From assembly GCA_027386095.1 (NCBI GenBank), contig DAHXUN010000005.1, positions 22,909-86,908 on the forward strand: a DNA stretch of 64,000 bases. Direction: 5' to 3'. The translations under genes and the position numbers were made by a program. The notes below the pieces were generated by a model. That model was not told the DNA's origin, searched no databases, and saw nothing but the letters and a program-made list of their open reading frames with translations. The stretch comes from Nitrososphaerota archaeon. GTDB taxonomy: Archaea > Thermoproteota > Nitrososphaeria > Nitrososphaerales > UBA183. Below, one piece after another: positions 18,047 through 27,236 of the stretch; within the stretch, counting starts at the first letter, position 1; each line of letters begins with the position of its first letter.

Positions 18047-18474
18047 GCCGGAGAAGTCGACGCCTCTTCCTTCTTTATCCAGGTGAACCTGACGCTCAGC
18101 CAGTAGCGGAGCAGGAAGGCGACTGCTATCCCGAAGAGGTTCGAGACGGCGTAGTTGACCTCCAGGTAGGCGGTGAACGCGTAGAGGATCGCCAGGTTGA
18201 CGACCAGCCCCACGACCATCAGGGCGTTGAACTTCAGCAGGCGGACAATGATGTGCCCGTGGCGCCTGTCCCTGAAGGTCCAGTAGTCGTTGAGGAAGAA
18301 GTTAGAGAGGATGGCCGCCTCGATGGCCACGGCGTCGGCGCGCAGGTAGTACACCCCCTCGTAGACCAGCGTGAGGAGGAGCCCCTCGTTGACCAGTACG
18401 CCAGAGAGCCCCACCACGTTGAACTTGATGAACTTCAGCCAGTAGCTCAGCTTCAGAATCTTCTTGGGGTCCAT
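18043..18474 (-). CDS. GtrA-like membrane protein
   Basis: A 143-residue protein with four hydrophobic helices and the GtrA-family signatures IKFNVVGLSGVLVN, LSNFFLNDYWTFRDRR and LLRYWLSVRFTW. GtrA proteins are small flippase-like membrane proteins that accompany glycosyltransferases in moving lipid-linked sugars across the membrane. No glycosyltransferase lies next to it here, although a glycosidase-like gene is ~1.1 kb upstream on the same strand. A TTAAATAATC promoter-like patch sits at about 18525-18534. Confidence 0.85.
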   Translation of the reverse strand: MDPKKILKLSYWLKFIKFNVVGLSGVLVNEGLLLTLVYEGVYYLRADAVAIEAAILSNFFLNDYWTFRDRRHGHIIVRLLKFNALMVVGLVVNLAILYAFTAYLEVNYAVSNLFGIAVAFLLRYWLSVRFTWIKKEEASTSPA

Positions 18475-18536
18475 TTTGTCAACATGCTCCGCCGCGGGGC
18501 GGTGCGGAGGCCGGGTTTGCAGATTATTTAACAGGC

Positions 18537-19532
18537 TCAGACGTCGAAGTCAGAGAGGGACGACTGGTATGCCGCAAGGGGCCTCGCCGAGAAGCCGAGG
18601 CGCTTTAGGTCCTGGGCGAACTCGGCGGCGAACCCGTGCACCGTATAGACCATCTCCGGGGAGACGGCTTTGGCGAGACTGACCAGCTCCTGGTAGTCGC
18701 AGTGGTCGCTCAGCGGGAAGGAGTAGTCGGCCCCCATGGTGAACCTGTATCCCTTGCCCAACGCCCAGCCGCTGAACGCGACGACGACGGCGCCGTACTT
18801 CTTCTTCAGGTGGGACATGATCTTCCCCCTGCCGCTCGCCATGGGGCTGATCATCAGCCAGGGGCCTCTGGGGAGGCTGTCCAGGTCCTTGGACGGGTCG
18901 AAGGTCGCCCCCCGCTTCAGCGGGACACCGTGGTCGATGTGGATGTGGTTCATCGCAGCCACCTTTTCGTGGTAGATCAGCGGCTCCCAGCTGGAGAAGA
19001 AGTAGGAGAGGAGCTGGGCCTTCCCCAGCGGGTAGCCCATCAGGATCACGGGGTTCCCCCTGTCGTAGACGGAAGCGATCAGCGAATTGACTTCCTTCAC
19101 CAGCTTCGCCGTGGGGGGGAAGACGTACTCCGGAGCCCCGTAGGTGGTCTCCATCACCAGGACCCGCGCCTGGCGCGTCCTGCACTTGCCGAGGAAGGCC
19201 CTAGTCCTCCCTGAGGCGTCCCCGGTGTAGTACACCTCGTCTGCTATCCTTATCGCCCTGGACCCCAGTATGTGCCCGGAGTCCAGCAGCTCGACCCCCT
19301 CTACGGCCTCGGTGGTCTCCCCCAGGTCATACCCCCTCGCCCTGGCCAGCTCCCCGGTGACTGACGACGCGATGACCCTCTCGTTCTTCGACGGTGGGTG
19401 CATGTGGTCGATGTGGGCGTGGGAGACGAACGTGTAGTCTGCCCGGACGTGCGAGTGTGGGTCGAGGACGTAGCGCTTCCCCTCCAGGTCGACCTGGATC
19501 CCGCCGTTGGCTGTGACTGACGCGCCCCCCAA
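18537..19532 (-). CDS. Beta-lactamase-fold RNA-processing exonuclease (CPSF/Ysh1-like)
   Basis: A ~331-residue metallo-beta-lactamase/beta-CASP protein. It carries the HxHxDH signature SHAHIDH, the second-site strand DSGHILGSRAI, YYTGDASGR, and a late DHCDYQEL/VHG pair. Archaeal members of this group are exonucleases or mRNA 3'-end-processing-like factors. The start is taken as TTG at 19532, which follows a TTTAA promoter patch (about 19561-19565) by ~30 bp; the frame remains open further upstream but there overlaps the preceding gene. It lies just downstream of the glycosidase-like gene on the same strand. Confidence 0.85.
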   Translation of the reverse strand: MGGASVTANGGIQVDLEGKRYVLDPHSHVRADYTFVSHAHIDHMHPPSKNERVIASSVTGELARARGYDLGETTEAVEGVELLDSGHILGSRAIRIADEVYYTGDASGRTRAFLGKCRTRQARVLVMETTYGAPEYVFPPTAKLVKEVNSLIASVYDRGNPVILMGYPLGKAQLLSYFFSSWEPLIYHEKVAAMNHIHIDHGVPLKRGATFDPSKDLDSLPRGPWLMISPMASGRGKIMSHLKKKYGAVVVAFSGWALGKGYRFTMGADYSFPLSDHCDYQELVSLAKAVSPEMVYTVHGFAAEFAQDLKRLGFSARPLAAYQSSLSDFDV

Positions 19533-19561
19533 GATACGGAGACCGACCGTTCGGTCTGGAT

Positions 19562-21868
19562 TTAAGGTGTAGAGACCCGGTATGCCTTCCAACCCGCGGG
19601 CCCGAGGGAGGCCTCGAAGCCCATCGCGGTCGAGACGCGGACGGTCCCTATCTTCGTCCATGAGCCCCTGACCGGGTCGAACTCCTCCAGCGGGGTGCTG
19701 AGCCGCCTCGCCAGCTCCGCGGCTCTGGGCCGGACTGTGACGGACGCCTTCGCTGGCGCGGAAGAAACGTTCCCCAGGCAGACCACCTGCCCGGGGGTGT
19801 GGAAGCCGACGCCTCTGACCGACTTCGCCCCCGACTCGACGCGCTCCCAGCCCGAGAAGGACCAGCCCCCCTTCGATTCGAGCTTCCCACCGCTGAAGAA
19901 CAGGTGCCCCCTCCCGCCCCCCCTCCCCACGAAGGCGGCAGAGTCCCCTCCGGCCCAGAAGCCTGCGGCCATGACCCAGTCGAAGGCCGAGGAGGAGGGC
20001 GGGGCGATAGCGCCCTTCTCAGCGCCTTGGGGAAGGCCCAGCTCCCCTTCGACCAGGCACTGGAGGAACCTGGCGGCGGCTACCGGGTCAGGGCCCTCGC
20101 CGTGGGCCTCCTTGGCGTCGGCGTCCACCCAGGAGGGGAAGAAGCCTGGAGGGGCGCCGATTTTCAACGAGTCGTCGACGACCGTCCTCGCCACCTTCGC
20201 CACCGCGAGCCCCCCCACCCCCGCCAGGCCTGTCCGGTAGCAGAGGAGGGCGTGTGCCAGGGTGGCCCTGGTCCAGACGCCGCCGAGCTGGCCGTCGCCG
20301 TAGGAGCCGTTGAAATACATCACGTTCGAGGTTGGGACGGTCCTGGGGCCGTAGGGCGTGTCGAAGTCCCTTTCAGTCAGCCTGTGGGCCGCAGCCTGCT
20401 CCGCGGAGCCCATGAACGCGTGTCGATAGGCTGCGACCGCCATGTCAGCCGTCTCGTCTGACCTCAGCCGCCCGGATGAGTCCCTGCAGAGTGAGATGAA
20501 CCCCCTCTCGTCCAGGAGCCTCCTTCGTACGCGGTCAGCGATCAGCTTCGAGCGCTCGAGGAACTTCGCCGCGTCCCCCGGCTTCGACGTCGCCCGGGCT
20601 ACGAGGGAGACCCCTTCGAGCGCCCCGGCCGCGGCGAGGGACACCTCCGTGAGCTCGTTGGTGGGGTACCCCCGCCCGAGTCGCCTTCGCCACCCCTGGG
20701 GGAGGGAGGGGTCGGTGGTCACCGCCGCATCCTTCGAATCCGCCATGAGGAAGGCGGCGAGCTTCCTGAGGAAAGGGTACGACGACCTCGACGCCCTCCT
20801 GTCTTGGCCCAGCAGCAGCGCATAGGAAGTCGCCTGGAGGAAGACGGCGCTCTCGAGGACCCCTGGCTTGGATCTGTCCAGGGAGTGGGGGAGGGACCCG
20901 TCCCTGCGCGCCAGGGACCTGGCCTCTGAAATGACGGCGGAGGCGAGCTTCGGCTCGAAATAGTGGAGAGCCCTCAGCGACTCGTACCTGTCGAGCAGGT
21001 CGTCGGCCCAGGGGGCCGCCCTGAGGGCTTCCAAGGCCCAGGACGCAGCCTCGGAGACCGAAAGATCCGAGCAGGAGAGCTCGGCGGGGCGTGGGCGCGC
21101 CTCGCCCTCTGCTGAGCGGAGCCGTCCGAACTCGGCGAGGGCCTCCTCGAGCTTCCCCGGGGTGTAGATGGACGCGAACTCGACCTCCCTGACCTCGCCT
21201 GGGGCGAGGTCAAACTCGTGGACCGAGAGGGCGATGACCTGTCCGGACATCCCGGCGGTCCTCTCGGGGACCTCGCCTGAGGCGACGGCGTCAAGGGCGC
21301 GCTGCTTGCTGGTCGTCATGAAGTACCTCGACGGGGAGGGGTGCGCCCCGATGACCCTGGCCGCCGGCGGGTCCGAGACCTCGTCCATGGCGACGTGGCT
21401 CTCCCTGTTGAAGGCGTTGACCCCCAGGGAGCCCCAGCGCGACGGCGTCTCGAAGTGGGCCGCCGCCACGTCGCTGACCCGGATGACCCTGAGCCTCACC
21501 TGGGAGCGGCCGGAGTTCCTCAGGGTCACCCGCCTGACGAAGCCTGAAGAAGGACCGGGGAAGAACTCCATGGACTGGAGGAAGTCGACTTCGAACATCC
21601 TCCCTGCCAGGCTCGCAGTCTTCGGGGCGAGCCTCACCAGCCAGTCGGGCCTCTGGGCCGGGACGACCACCCCCGCCTGGACCTTGTAGACCCAGACCTG
21701 CTCGAGGCCGAAGAGCGCCCTCTTCTCTGGGAGCGACTCCAACGACCTGACCGCTCCGTCCGGGTCAACCAGCAGCCTGCAACCACCCGAGTGGAGGGTC
21801 AGTGGGCGCTTCAAGGCCGAGGACCTGAAACCGGCGGAGGCCGAGACCGACTCTGCTGTCGCAGCCAC
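19562..21868 (-). CDS. Six-hairpin glycosidase-like protein
   Basis: A 768-residue soluble protein. The first ~300 residues are beta-rich (supersandwich-like, RRVTLRNSGRSQVRLRVI). The rest is mostly helical and resembles (alpha/alpha)6-barrel glycosidases, with SNVMYFNGSYGDGQLGGVW followed by TRATLAHALLCYRTG, comparable to the catalytic-region helices of glucan-debranching or GH94/GH63-like enzymes. A C-terminal beta domain follows. It is likely to cleave or phosphorolyse an alpha-glucan or disaccharide; substrate not determined. The start is GTG, preceded by TATTATC (21893-21899) at leaderless spacing. Confidence 0.65.
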   Translation of the reverse strand: MAATAESVSASAGFRSSALKRPLTLHSGGCRLLVDPDGAVRSLESLPEKRALFGLEQVWVYKVQAGVVVPAQRPDWLVRLAPKTASLAGRMFEVDFLQSMEFFPGPSSGFVRRVTLRNSGRSQVRLRVIRVSDVAAAHFETPSRWGSLGVNAFNRESHVAMDEVSDPPAARVIGAHPSPSRYFMTTSKQRALDAVASGEVPERTAGMSGQVIALSVHEFDLAPGEVREVEFASIYTPGKLEEALAEFGRLRSAEGEARPRPAELSCSDLSVSEAASWALEALRAAPWADDLLDRYESLRALHYFEPKLASAVISEARSLARRDGSLPHSLDRSKPGVLESAVFLQATSYALLLGQDRRASRSSYPFLRKLAAFLMADSKDAAVTTDPSLPQGWRRRLGRGYPTNELTEVSLAAAGALEGVSLVARATSKPGDAAKFLERSKLIADRVRRRLLDERGFISLCRDSSGRLRSDETADMAVAAYRHAFMGSAEQAAAHRLTERDFDTPYGPRTVPTSNVMYFNGSYGDGQLGGVWTRATLAHALLCYRTGLAGVGGLAVAKVARTVVDDSLKIGAPPGFFPSWVDADAKEAHGEGPDPVAAARFLQCLVEGELGLPQGAEKGAIAPPSSSAFDWVMAAGFWAGGDSAAFVGRGGGRGHLFFSGGKLESKGGWSFSGWERVESGAKSVRGVGFHTPGQVVCLGNVSSAPAKASVTVRPRAAELARRLSTPLEEFDPVRGSWTKIGTVRVSTAMGFEASLGPAGWKAYRVSTP

Positions 21869-21939
21869 GCCTGGGACTGTGCCTTAGGCGGGATAATATC
21901 AGGAGGATTTACTGGAGTTGAGCTGCTGGAGACGTTCCG

Positions 21940-23340
21940 TTAACCACCTCGGACCCTCTTCCACCGGGTCCCTTCCGGGGTGTCCTCCACGACGACCCCG
22001 GCGGCTAAGAGCTCCGCCCTCAGCCTGTCCGACTCGGCGAAGTCTCTCCTCTGCCTGGCGGCCTCCCTCTCCCTGACCAGCTCCGCGAGTTCCGGTTCCA
22101 GGTCATCCTCCCCGAACTTGAGGATCCCGAGGACCGAGTCCGCCCTCGCGAGGGCGTGCATCGCTGCTTGGGCGCCGGCCCCCCCGATCTCTCCGGAGTC
22201 TATCATGGCGTTCGCTTCCTTGGTGAAGGTCAGCATGGCGGCCAGAGCGCGGGGGGTGTCCAGGTCGTCGTCCATGGCCGCCTCGAACCCTGCGAGGAAC
22301 TCTCCTACGGCGCCCGGGACCTCCCCCGTCCCCCCCTTGACCCCCCGCAGCCTCGCCAGCAGCTCCTGGAGCCGTCCCCTCTGCGCCTTCGCCTGCGACA
22401 GTGCCGCTTCGGTGAGGTCGACCTGGTCCCTGTATCTCCCCGAGACGAGGAACGCGCGTACGGTCAGAGGGTCCCACCCCAGCGTCAAGAGCTCCCGGAG
22501 GGTGACGAGGTTGCCGCTGGACTTGTGCATCTCTCTTCCGCTGACGTTGAGGAACTCGGAGTGGAGCCAGTAGTTGACGAACTTCTTCCCGGTGGCCGCC
22601 TCAGACTGGGCGATCTCGTTCTCGTGGTGGGGGAACTTCAGGTCCGCCCCCCCGGTGTGGATGTCGAAGGTCTCTCCGAGGTAATTCATCGACATCGCGG
22701 AGCACTCGACGCTCCAGCCGGGGCGCCCCCTGCCGAACTCTGACTCCCAGAAGACGTCCCCGTCGCCAGGCTCCCAGGCCTTCCAGAGGGCGAAGTCAGC
22801 GGCCTCCTTCTTCTCCTCGTAGTGGTCGCTGGACACCCTCCCGGCCGGCCTGAGCGAGTCGAGCCTGACCCCCGAGAGGGCGCCGTAGCGCTTGAACTTG
22901 GACACGTCGAAATAGACCGAGCCGTCGGCGGTCCTGTAGGCGTACCCTTTCTCGACCAGGGTGCGGACGAGGCGGAGTATCTCAGGGAGGTGCTCCGTCG
23001 CCCTAGGCATCGCCTCCATCTTTTCGATTTTGAGGGAAGCGAGGTCCTCCATGAATGCGGCGATGTAGAACTCCGTGAGCTCCCTCAGGGACTTCCCGGT
23101 CTGTCCCACCGCCCTGATTATCTTGTCCTCCACGTCTGTGATGTTCATCACTGAAGTGACTTTGTACCCCTTGAACTTCAGGTGCCGCCTCAGCACGTCG
23201 TAGAAGACGAAGGCCCTGAAGTTCCCGACGTGGGCGTAGTTCCACACGGTCGGGCCGCAGTTGTATATCCTGACCTCGCCGTCCCTGATGGGCCTGAACT
23301 CCTGCATCTCGCGCCCGAGGCTGTTGAAGAGCCGGAGCAA
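21940..23340 (-). CDS. cysS: Cysteinyl-tRNA synthetase
   Basis: A 466-residue class I synthetase. It begins [15 protein letters not shown] and carries the HIGH variant [10 protein letters not shown], the zinc-site Cys ([10 protein letters not shown] and [10 protein letters not shown]), [18 protein letters not shown], and the KMSKS variant [10 protein letters not shown]. It charges tRNA-Cys, whose gene lies 3 kb away in this window. The start is TTG, with a TTTTATC element at 23367-23373 giving leaderless spacing. The His in place of Ser in the KMSKS loop is a mild deviation. Confidence 0.95.
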   Translation of the reverse strand: MLRLFNSLGREMQEFRPIRDGEVRIYNCGPTVWNYAHVGNFRAFVFYDVLRRHLKFKGYKVTSVMNITDVEDKIIRAVGQTGKSLRELTEFYIAAFMEDLASLKIEKMEAMPRATEHLPEILRLVRTLVEKGYAYRTADGSVYFDVSKFKRYGALSGVRLDSLRPAGRVSSDHYEEKKEAADFALWKAWEPGDGDVFWESEFGRGRPGWSVECSAMSMNYLGETFDIHTGGADLKFPHHENEIAQSEAATGKKFVNYWLHSEFLNVSGREMHKSSGNLVTLRELLTLGWDPLTVRAFLVSGRYRDQVDLTEAALSQAKAQRGRLQELLARLRGVKGGTGEVPGAVGEFLAGFEAAMDDDLDTPRALAAMLTFTKEANAMIDSGEIGGAGAQAAMHALARADSVLGILKFGEDDLEPELAELVREREAARQRRDFAESDRLRAELLAAGVVVEDTPEGTRWKRVRGG

Positions 23341-23502
23341 GGTCTGCGGAGCCTCCCCCCGTTCAGATAAAAGTTAGAGGATGTCCGAGACGGGTGAGCC
23401 GCCGCGAGCGACGAGTGGACGACCGGGGAGCTCAGCGCAAGTCGGCGTTGATTTAGAGCGCACGCCGGGGACAGCGAAATAAAAGGAACGGGAGATCAGG
23501 AA

Positions 23503-23652
23503 TTACTTCAGCTTGCCAATCCTGAAGATGGCCTTGCCGCACGAGGCGCAGGTCCCCTTGATGGCGGGGCGGCCGTTCTTCAGTTTGATTTGCTTGGGAT
23601 TCTTGATCTCCCGATTTTTCTTCTTCTCGTAGACGCAGTATCCGGTTACCAC
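23503..23652 (-). CDS. Small DUF5679-like zinc-ribbon protein
   Basis: A 49-residue protein with the DUF5679 pattern: GYCVYEKKKNREIKNPKQIK, then LKNGRPAIKGTCASCGKAIF, ending RIGKLK. The C-terminal CxxC is intact; the N-terminal knuckle keeps one Cys only (YCVYEKK). Such proteins are common in archaea and their role is unknown, though the fold suggests nucleic-acid binding. The GTG start is preferred to the upstream TTG because the TATA element TTTATATA (about 23688-23695 region on the minus strand) lies too close to the TTG. Confidence 0.8.
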   Translation of the reverse strand: MVTGYCVYEKKKNREIKNPKQIKLKNGRPAIKGTCASCGKAIFRIGKLK

Positions 23653-24006
23653 TGCGATTGCCTCGGCAGCCAATCCGGGCAGTTTGCTATATAAACCTGA
23701 GCCAACGGGGCCTGAATTGAGGTTTTTTCGGGCCTGGGGCTGTTTTGGAGGCGTTTTGGGATTCCAACGGCTAGGCGCCGAAGCGAGACCGTCCCAGATT
23801 CTTCGAGATTCGGCGGCTAGGGGAGCGCCCTACCGTCACTCATTTCTGATTTCGCCAAACGCGGCCGGGCTCGCAGGTAGGAGCCGTCGGGCTTGTCCTT
23901 GGCGTCGGTGCGATTTGGAACAGATTGACGAGATTCATGCCTCGCAGCTCTGGGAGGGGCAGATTCCAAACGCGGCGATTCGGTTTTAGGAGCGTCATGG
24001 CGGGGC
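23653..24006. other. Intergenic region between two divergent promoters
   Basis: It contains the zinc-ribbon promoter near 23688 (minus) and a TTTTAGG patch near 23983-23989 (plus) for the MFS gene. I see no gene in between. Confidence 0.5.
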
Positions 24007-25197
24007 GTGCCGCAGTTGACCAGCACGATGCAGAGTCGGCGGGCCTTCGGGTCGCTGGTCACCGCCAGGGTCGTTTACGCGATCAACTGGGTCAACGTCG
24101 GTGCTATATTCTACCTGATGGGGCCGGACCTGGGCGCCGGGGTCTCGGGGCTCGGGCTCATCACAGCGACGTTCTACCTCGGGCTCGGGCTGTTCCAGGT
24201 CCCCGGCGGGGTCCTCGCCGCCAGGTGGGGGCCGAAGAGGGTCGTAGTCCTCGGGATCTTCATCTCTTCCGCTTCGGCCCTCGCCACCGCCTCCGCGGCT
24301 GGCGTAGCCGAGGTGGCCGTCCTCAGGTTCGTCGTGGGATGCGGGATGGCGTTCGTCTTCGCGCCTGCGACGATAATCGTAGCTCGCCTGCTCCGCGGAG
24401 AGAAGTCTGGGATGGGGGTCGGCGTGATGAACTCGACGTTCGACCTTGGAGGGATCGTCGGGATCTTCGGGTGGGTGGTGGTGGCGTCGGTGACCGGCTG
24501 GAGGCCCAGCCTCGTGCTTTCAGGGGCGTTCGGCCTGGCGACGGGGGCGATGGTGGCGCTCTTCGTTCCAGGCGACCGGACGGCGAAGACCCCCAAAGTG
24601 GACAGGAAGGCGCTAGCTGCGGTTTTAGCGGACAGGCAGCTCGTCCTTCTGGGGCTCGGGACGGTCGGATTCGGGATAGCGGCGACCGTCATAGCCGGGT
24701 TCATGACCCTCTACGGCGTCAGGTCGCTCGGGGTTTCCGGCGCCCTGGCCAGCGGGGCAACTTCGCTGGTGTACGTCGTCCCGATATTCACTTCGCTCTG
24801 GGGAGGGCGGGCCTTCGACGTCCTCGCAAGGCACAGGATGGTGATGGTCGCGTCGCTGATCGGGAGCGCGGCAGCCCTCGCCCTGGCGGCCTACCCTTCG
24901 CTGCTGGCGGCTGCTGTCTGCTCATCCCTGGCCGGGCTGGTCTCCGGGGTCGGATACACCTTCGCCTTCGCTGGGGCGAGGGAGCTCAACAGGGCCGGCA
25001 GGGAGTACGAGAGCCTGGCCGTCGCCTGGGTCAACAGCCTCTCGCTGACCGGGTCCTTCTTCCCGCCTATCTTCTTCTCCTACATGGTCGAGGCATACGG
25101 GTATCGGCTGGCTTGGGTCTGGTCCGGGGTCCTGACCCTGGCCTTCGTGGCCCCAGTCCTCCTCATGGTGGAGACCTGGCGGGTCAGAGCGGCGTAG
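24007..25197 (+). CDS. Major facilitator superfamily transporter
   Basis: A 396-residue protein with 12 hydrophobic segments in two halves joined by a cytoplasmic loop (near PGDRTAKTPKVDRKAL). The MFS loop motif appears as GGVLAARWGPKRVVV after TM2 and, degenerate, as GGRAFDVLARHRMVM in the second half. Substrate unknown. The GTG start is about 24 bp after a TTTTAGG promoter patch. The 3' end overlaps the convergent ferritin-like gene by 14 bp. Confidence 0.85.
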   Translation: MPQLTSTMQSRRAFGSLVTARVVYAINWVNVGAIFYLMGPDLGAGVSGLGLITATFYLGLGLFQVPGGVLAARWGPKRVVVLGIFISSASALATASAAGVAEVAVLRFVVGCGMAFVFAPATIIVARLLRGEKSGMGVGVMNSTFDLGGIVGIFGWVVVASVTGWRPSLVLSGAFGLATGAMVALFVPGDRTAKTPKVDRKALAAVLADRQLVLLGLGTVGFGIAATVIAGFMTLYGVRSLGVSGALASGATSLVYVVPIFTSLWGGRAFDVLARHRMVMVASLIGSAAALALAAYPSLLAAAVCSSLAGLVSGVGYTFAFAGARELNRAGREYESLAVAWVNSLSLTGSFFPPIFFSYMVEAYGYRLAWVWSGVLTLAFVAPVLLMVETWRVRAA

Positions 25198-26167
25198 CGA
25201 TTATGTCGTCCCCCTTCTTTACGTTGACCTCGAGCCCGGCGAGGCCGATCTCCTTGATCTCGGGGACGGGTATCCCAAGCTCTTCTATCTTCGACCTGTG
25301 ACGCGATATGGCCTTCAGCCATGCTTCGGACCGGTCCTCCGCCTTGGGGACCCCCAGCCCGGACTTGGCGGCCAGTTCCTCGAGCTTCTGGTCGTACTCG
25401 AAGAAGTCCTCGGGGAGCTTCCAGAAGTCGTCCATCGGCCTGAACAGGAGCGGGGAGAGGTAGATGAAGCCGTGCTTGAGCTGCCTCGATATCATCGCCT
25501 TGTCGTCGTTGCTCATCCTCTCTGCGAGCCGCTCGAGCATCGCCAGCGTCCCGGTCAGGTGCCTGGACTCGTCCCTGGTTATGTTCTTGAAAGCCGTGGA
25601 GTAGACCTTGTTGGTGGACCTCTCCCCCACCTCTTTGAAGATCAGTTGGGCGCCTATCTCCGCGAAGAAGAAGCTGGAGAATATCAGCTCCAGGGGGTAC
25701 TTCCCCCATGCCTGGTTGAAGGCGCTCCAGTAGCGCGCCCCGTTGTCGTAGAGGGCCATGATGTTGCGGTGCGCCTTCTCCTCGAGGGTTGACTTCGGCT
25801 TGAACCTGTAGGGGAAGTTGGGGCAGACGCGGGCGCAGGCCCTGCGGCAGACCTCGTCGTGCCTGCACTCGTCGAAGGCGACGGCCGAGAGGAACTTCTT
25901 GGTCGGGTCCTCGAACTGGTGGGTCGCGGCCTGGACGGCGGCAGCGCCGAAGGCACCTATCCCTGACTTCTCGAAGAGGGCGAGCTTGGACAGCCAGTAC
26001 GCCTGGGCAACGCCTTCGTCGGAAGAGTAGTTGCTCGCGTCGCACTCGTCCCAGGGGAGGTCGGCGGGGCCCCAGTTCTGGGGGAACCACAGGTCGTAGG
26101 TCCGAAGGAGCGTCTCGGAGACTACGTCCCAGTTCCCGGGGAAGACGTTCCCGTCGTCCTTGCTCAT
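25184..26167 (-). CDS. Ferritin-like diiron protein (R2-like oxidase type)
   Basis: A ~327-residue helical protein with two metal-binding helices: FDECRHDEVC in the first half and ITRDESRHLTG in the second, plus carboxylates in helices such as FAEIGAQLIF. This is the ExxH pair layout of diiron ferritin-like enzymes (ribonucleotide reductase R2-like ligand-binding oxidases or AurF-like N-oxygenases). It is likely to activate O2; the substrate is unknown. The ATG at 26167 is chosen because the in-frame ATG at 26242 overlaps the AT-rich promoter ATAATTAT; that upstream start cannot be fully excluded. Confidence 0.7.
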   Translation of the reverse strand: MSKDDGNVFPGNWDVVSETLLRTYDLWFPQNWGPADLPWDECDASNYSSDEGVAQAYWLSKLALFEKSGIGAFGAAAVQAATHQFEDPTKKFLSAVAFDECRHDEVCRRACARVCPNFPYRFKPKSTLEEKAHRNIMALYDNGARYWSAFNQAWGKYPLELIFSSFFFAEIGAQLIFKEVGERSTNKVYSTAFKNITRDESRHLTGTLAMLERLAERMSNDDKAMISRQLKHGFIYLSPLLFRPMDDFWKLPEDFFEYDQKLEELAAKSGLGVPKAEDRSEAWLKAISRHRSKIEELGIPVPEIKEIGLAGLEVNVKKGDDIIATPL

Positions 26168-26240
26168 GGCGTCACGCAGCCCGGCCGCCGTATTTACTCT
26201 TGCCTCGAGGGGGGCGCCTGAGGTTTCCCCTGTGTAAGGC

Positions 26241-26249
26241 ATAATTATC
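26241..26249. promoter_or_regulatory. Shared TATA-like element of tRNA-Cys and the diiron gene
   Basis: The near-palindromic ATAATTATC sits ~27 bp before the first base of tRNA-Cys on the plus strand and faces the diiron gene on the minus strand, so it may serve both directions. Confidence 0.55.
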
Positions 26250-26307
26250 GTCCCCGGGGAGGCGCCTTCGCGGTGGGGTGGCGGAGCGGTTACGCGTGCG
26301 CCTGCAG

Positions 26308-26323
26308 TCGCATGCCGTCAGTG
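26308..26323 (+). other. tRNA-Cys intron 1 (position 37/38)
   Basis: A 16-nt insert between G37 and A38. Removing it restores a perfect 5-bp anticodon stem. It would be excised by the archaeal splicing endonuclease through a bulge-helix-bulge structure. Confidence 0.75.
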
Positions 26324-26345
26324 AGCGCATTCACATGGGTTCGAA

Positions 26346-26366
26346 AGCGGCGGCAGCCGCCGTGAA
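26346..26366 (+). other. tRNA-Cys intron 2, in the T-loop
   Basis: A 21-nt insert inside the T-loop. Its ends are ambiguous by up to 3 nt because GAA occurs on both sides (26343-26345 and 26364-26366). The insert can form a GC-rich hairpin. T-loop introns are non-canonical but are known in some archaeal lineages. Confidence 0.7.
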
Positions 26367-26381
26367 TCCCATCCCCACCTT

Positions 26382-26880
26382 CTAGCTGGAGGGATGGGCA
26401 TGCGAGATGCCCTCTTCGAGATGTCGAGGCTCTCTCCCCAGCCTGACTCGAACCCCGCCAGCATGTCTTCCTTCGGGTCGACGGCGCAATGGACGAGCCG
26501 AACCTCGACTGTCACCCTGGTCCCCCCTCGCCTCCTCCTCGGACGTCGCCCTGTTGACGCACCCCCAGGCCGCACCCCAGTCGGTGGGGGTGGTCCTAGT
26601 GAAGGCTGCGAGGGGGGACTCGGACCTGAGGGCCATCAGCCGGGGCGGGACCACTTCGACCACGGCCCCCAGCATGGAGTAGGGAGACCCGTCGAGGTTC
26701 CTGGAGTCCGCCCGCATCTTCCCCCCTGGGCGTGTGTCTATTTCGCATTCCTCGTTCACCGCGCATCTCGGGAGGCCGAACCGCTTCGCCGCGCTAGCGG
26801 GGCCCGTCCACATGCGGAAGACGGTCTCTGGGAGCGTCGAAGACACGGGCGACCACTACGGCGTCTTTTTCATCACCCAC
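26382..26880 (-). pseudogene. AHSA1/SRPBCC-family gene broken by at least two frameshifts
   Basis: Three frames together spell an AHSA1-like protein. The N-terminus EKDAVVVARVFDAPRD runs in one frame from a GTG at 26880. The core ETVFRMWTGPASAAKRFGLP, CEIDTRPGGKMRAD and VVEVVPPRLMAL runs in a second frame. The C-terminal TRVTVEVRLVHC and GWGESLDI runs in a third. The second shift maps to a C6 run at 26522-26527 (one base too many). The third frame then runs into the tRNA-Cys gene without a normal stop. Its GTG overlaps the arsR stop, so it was the second gene of an arsR-AHSA1 operon, a common pairing. Confidence 0.7.
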
Positions 26881-27217
26881 GTCGATCCCTTCCCTTCCTA
26901 GTGGCTCTCGCCTTCTTCTCTGAGTCGAGCGCCCCGCCAAGCGCATCGAACCTCCTGTTCCACGTCGAAGTAACTTCATCAGCCCACTCTTCCACATCCC
27001 TCGTGCGCTCCGGATTGATGCCGTAGATGCGCCTCTGCCCCTGCTTCTCCATGCTGATCAGACCGGCCTCCCTCAGGACATTCAGGTGCTGTGAGACGGC
27101 CTGGGGGGTCACCTCGAACTCTCTGCAAATCTGAGTGGCGGTCAGCCTCCCTCGTGATGCGAGCAGCTCCAAGACTCTGCGCCTCCGCGGCTCCGCCAAC
27201 GCATAGAACGCATCCAT
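26873..27217 (-). CDS. ArsR-family winged-helix repressor
   Basis: A 114-residue regulator. The helix-turn-helix is clear (ATQICREFEVTPQAVSQHLN, then VLREAGLISMEKQGQRRIYG), preceded by the ArsR start FYALAEPRRRRVLELLA. No Cys metal site is visible, so it belongs to the non-metal subgroup usually paired with AHSA1/SRPBCC genes, as here, where the partner has decayed. It probably represses its own promoter, which carries an inverted repeat. Confidence 0.85.
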   Translation of the reverse strand: MDAFYALAEPRRRRVLELLASRGRLTATQICREFEVTPQAVSQHLNVLREAGLISMEKQGQRRIYGINPERTRDVEEWADEVTSTWNRRFDALGGALDSEKKARATRKGRDRRG

Positions 27218-27236
27218 GGCCGAGGAAGTAAAGTAA

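Larger units (their letters stand above)
26272..26380 (+). tRNA. tRNA-Cys (GCA) with two predicted introns
   Basis: The acceptor arm pairs GGTGGGG (26272-26278) with CCCCACC (26373-26379), and the discriminator base is T, as expected for tRNA-Cys. The D arm is GCG/CGC with a GG-containing loop. The anticodon stem pairs TGCGC (26297-26301) with GCGCA (26325-26329) and encloses the loop C-T-GCA-G-A only if 26308-26323 (16 nt) is removed, which is the canonical 37/38 intron position. The T stem ATGGG/CCCAT and loop TTCGAAT form only if a second 21-nt insert (about 26346-26366) is removed; it contains a GCGGC/GCCGC hairpin. The mature product is 72 nt with no encoded CCA. Confidence 0.85.
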
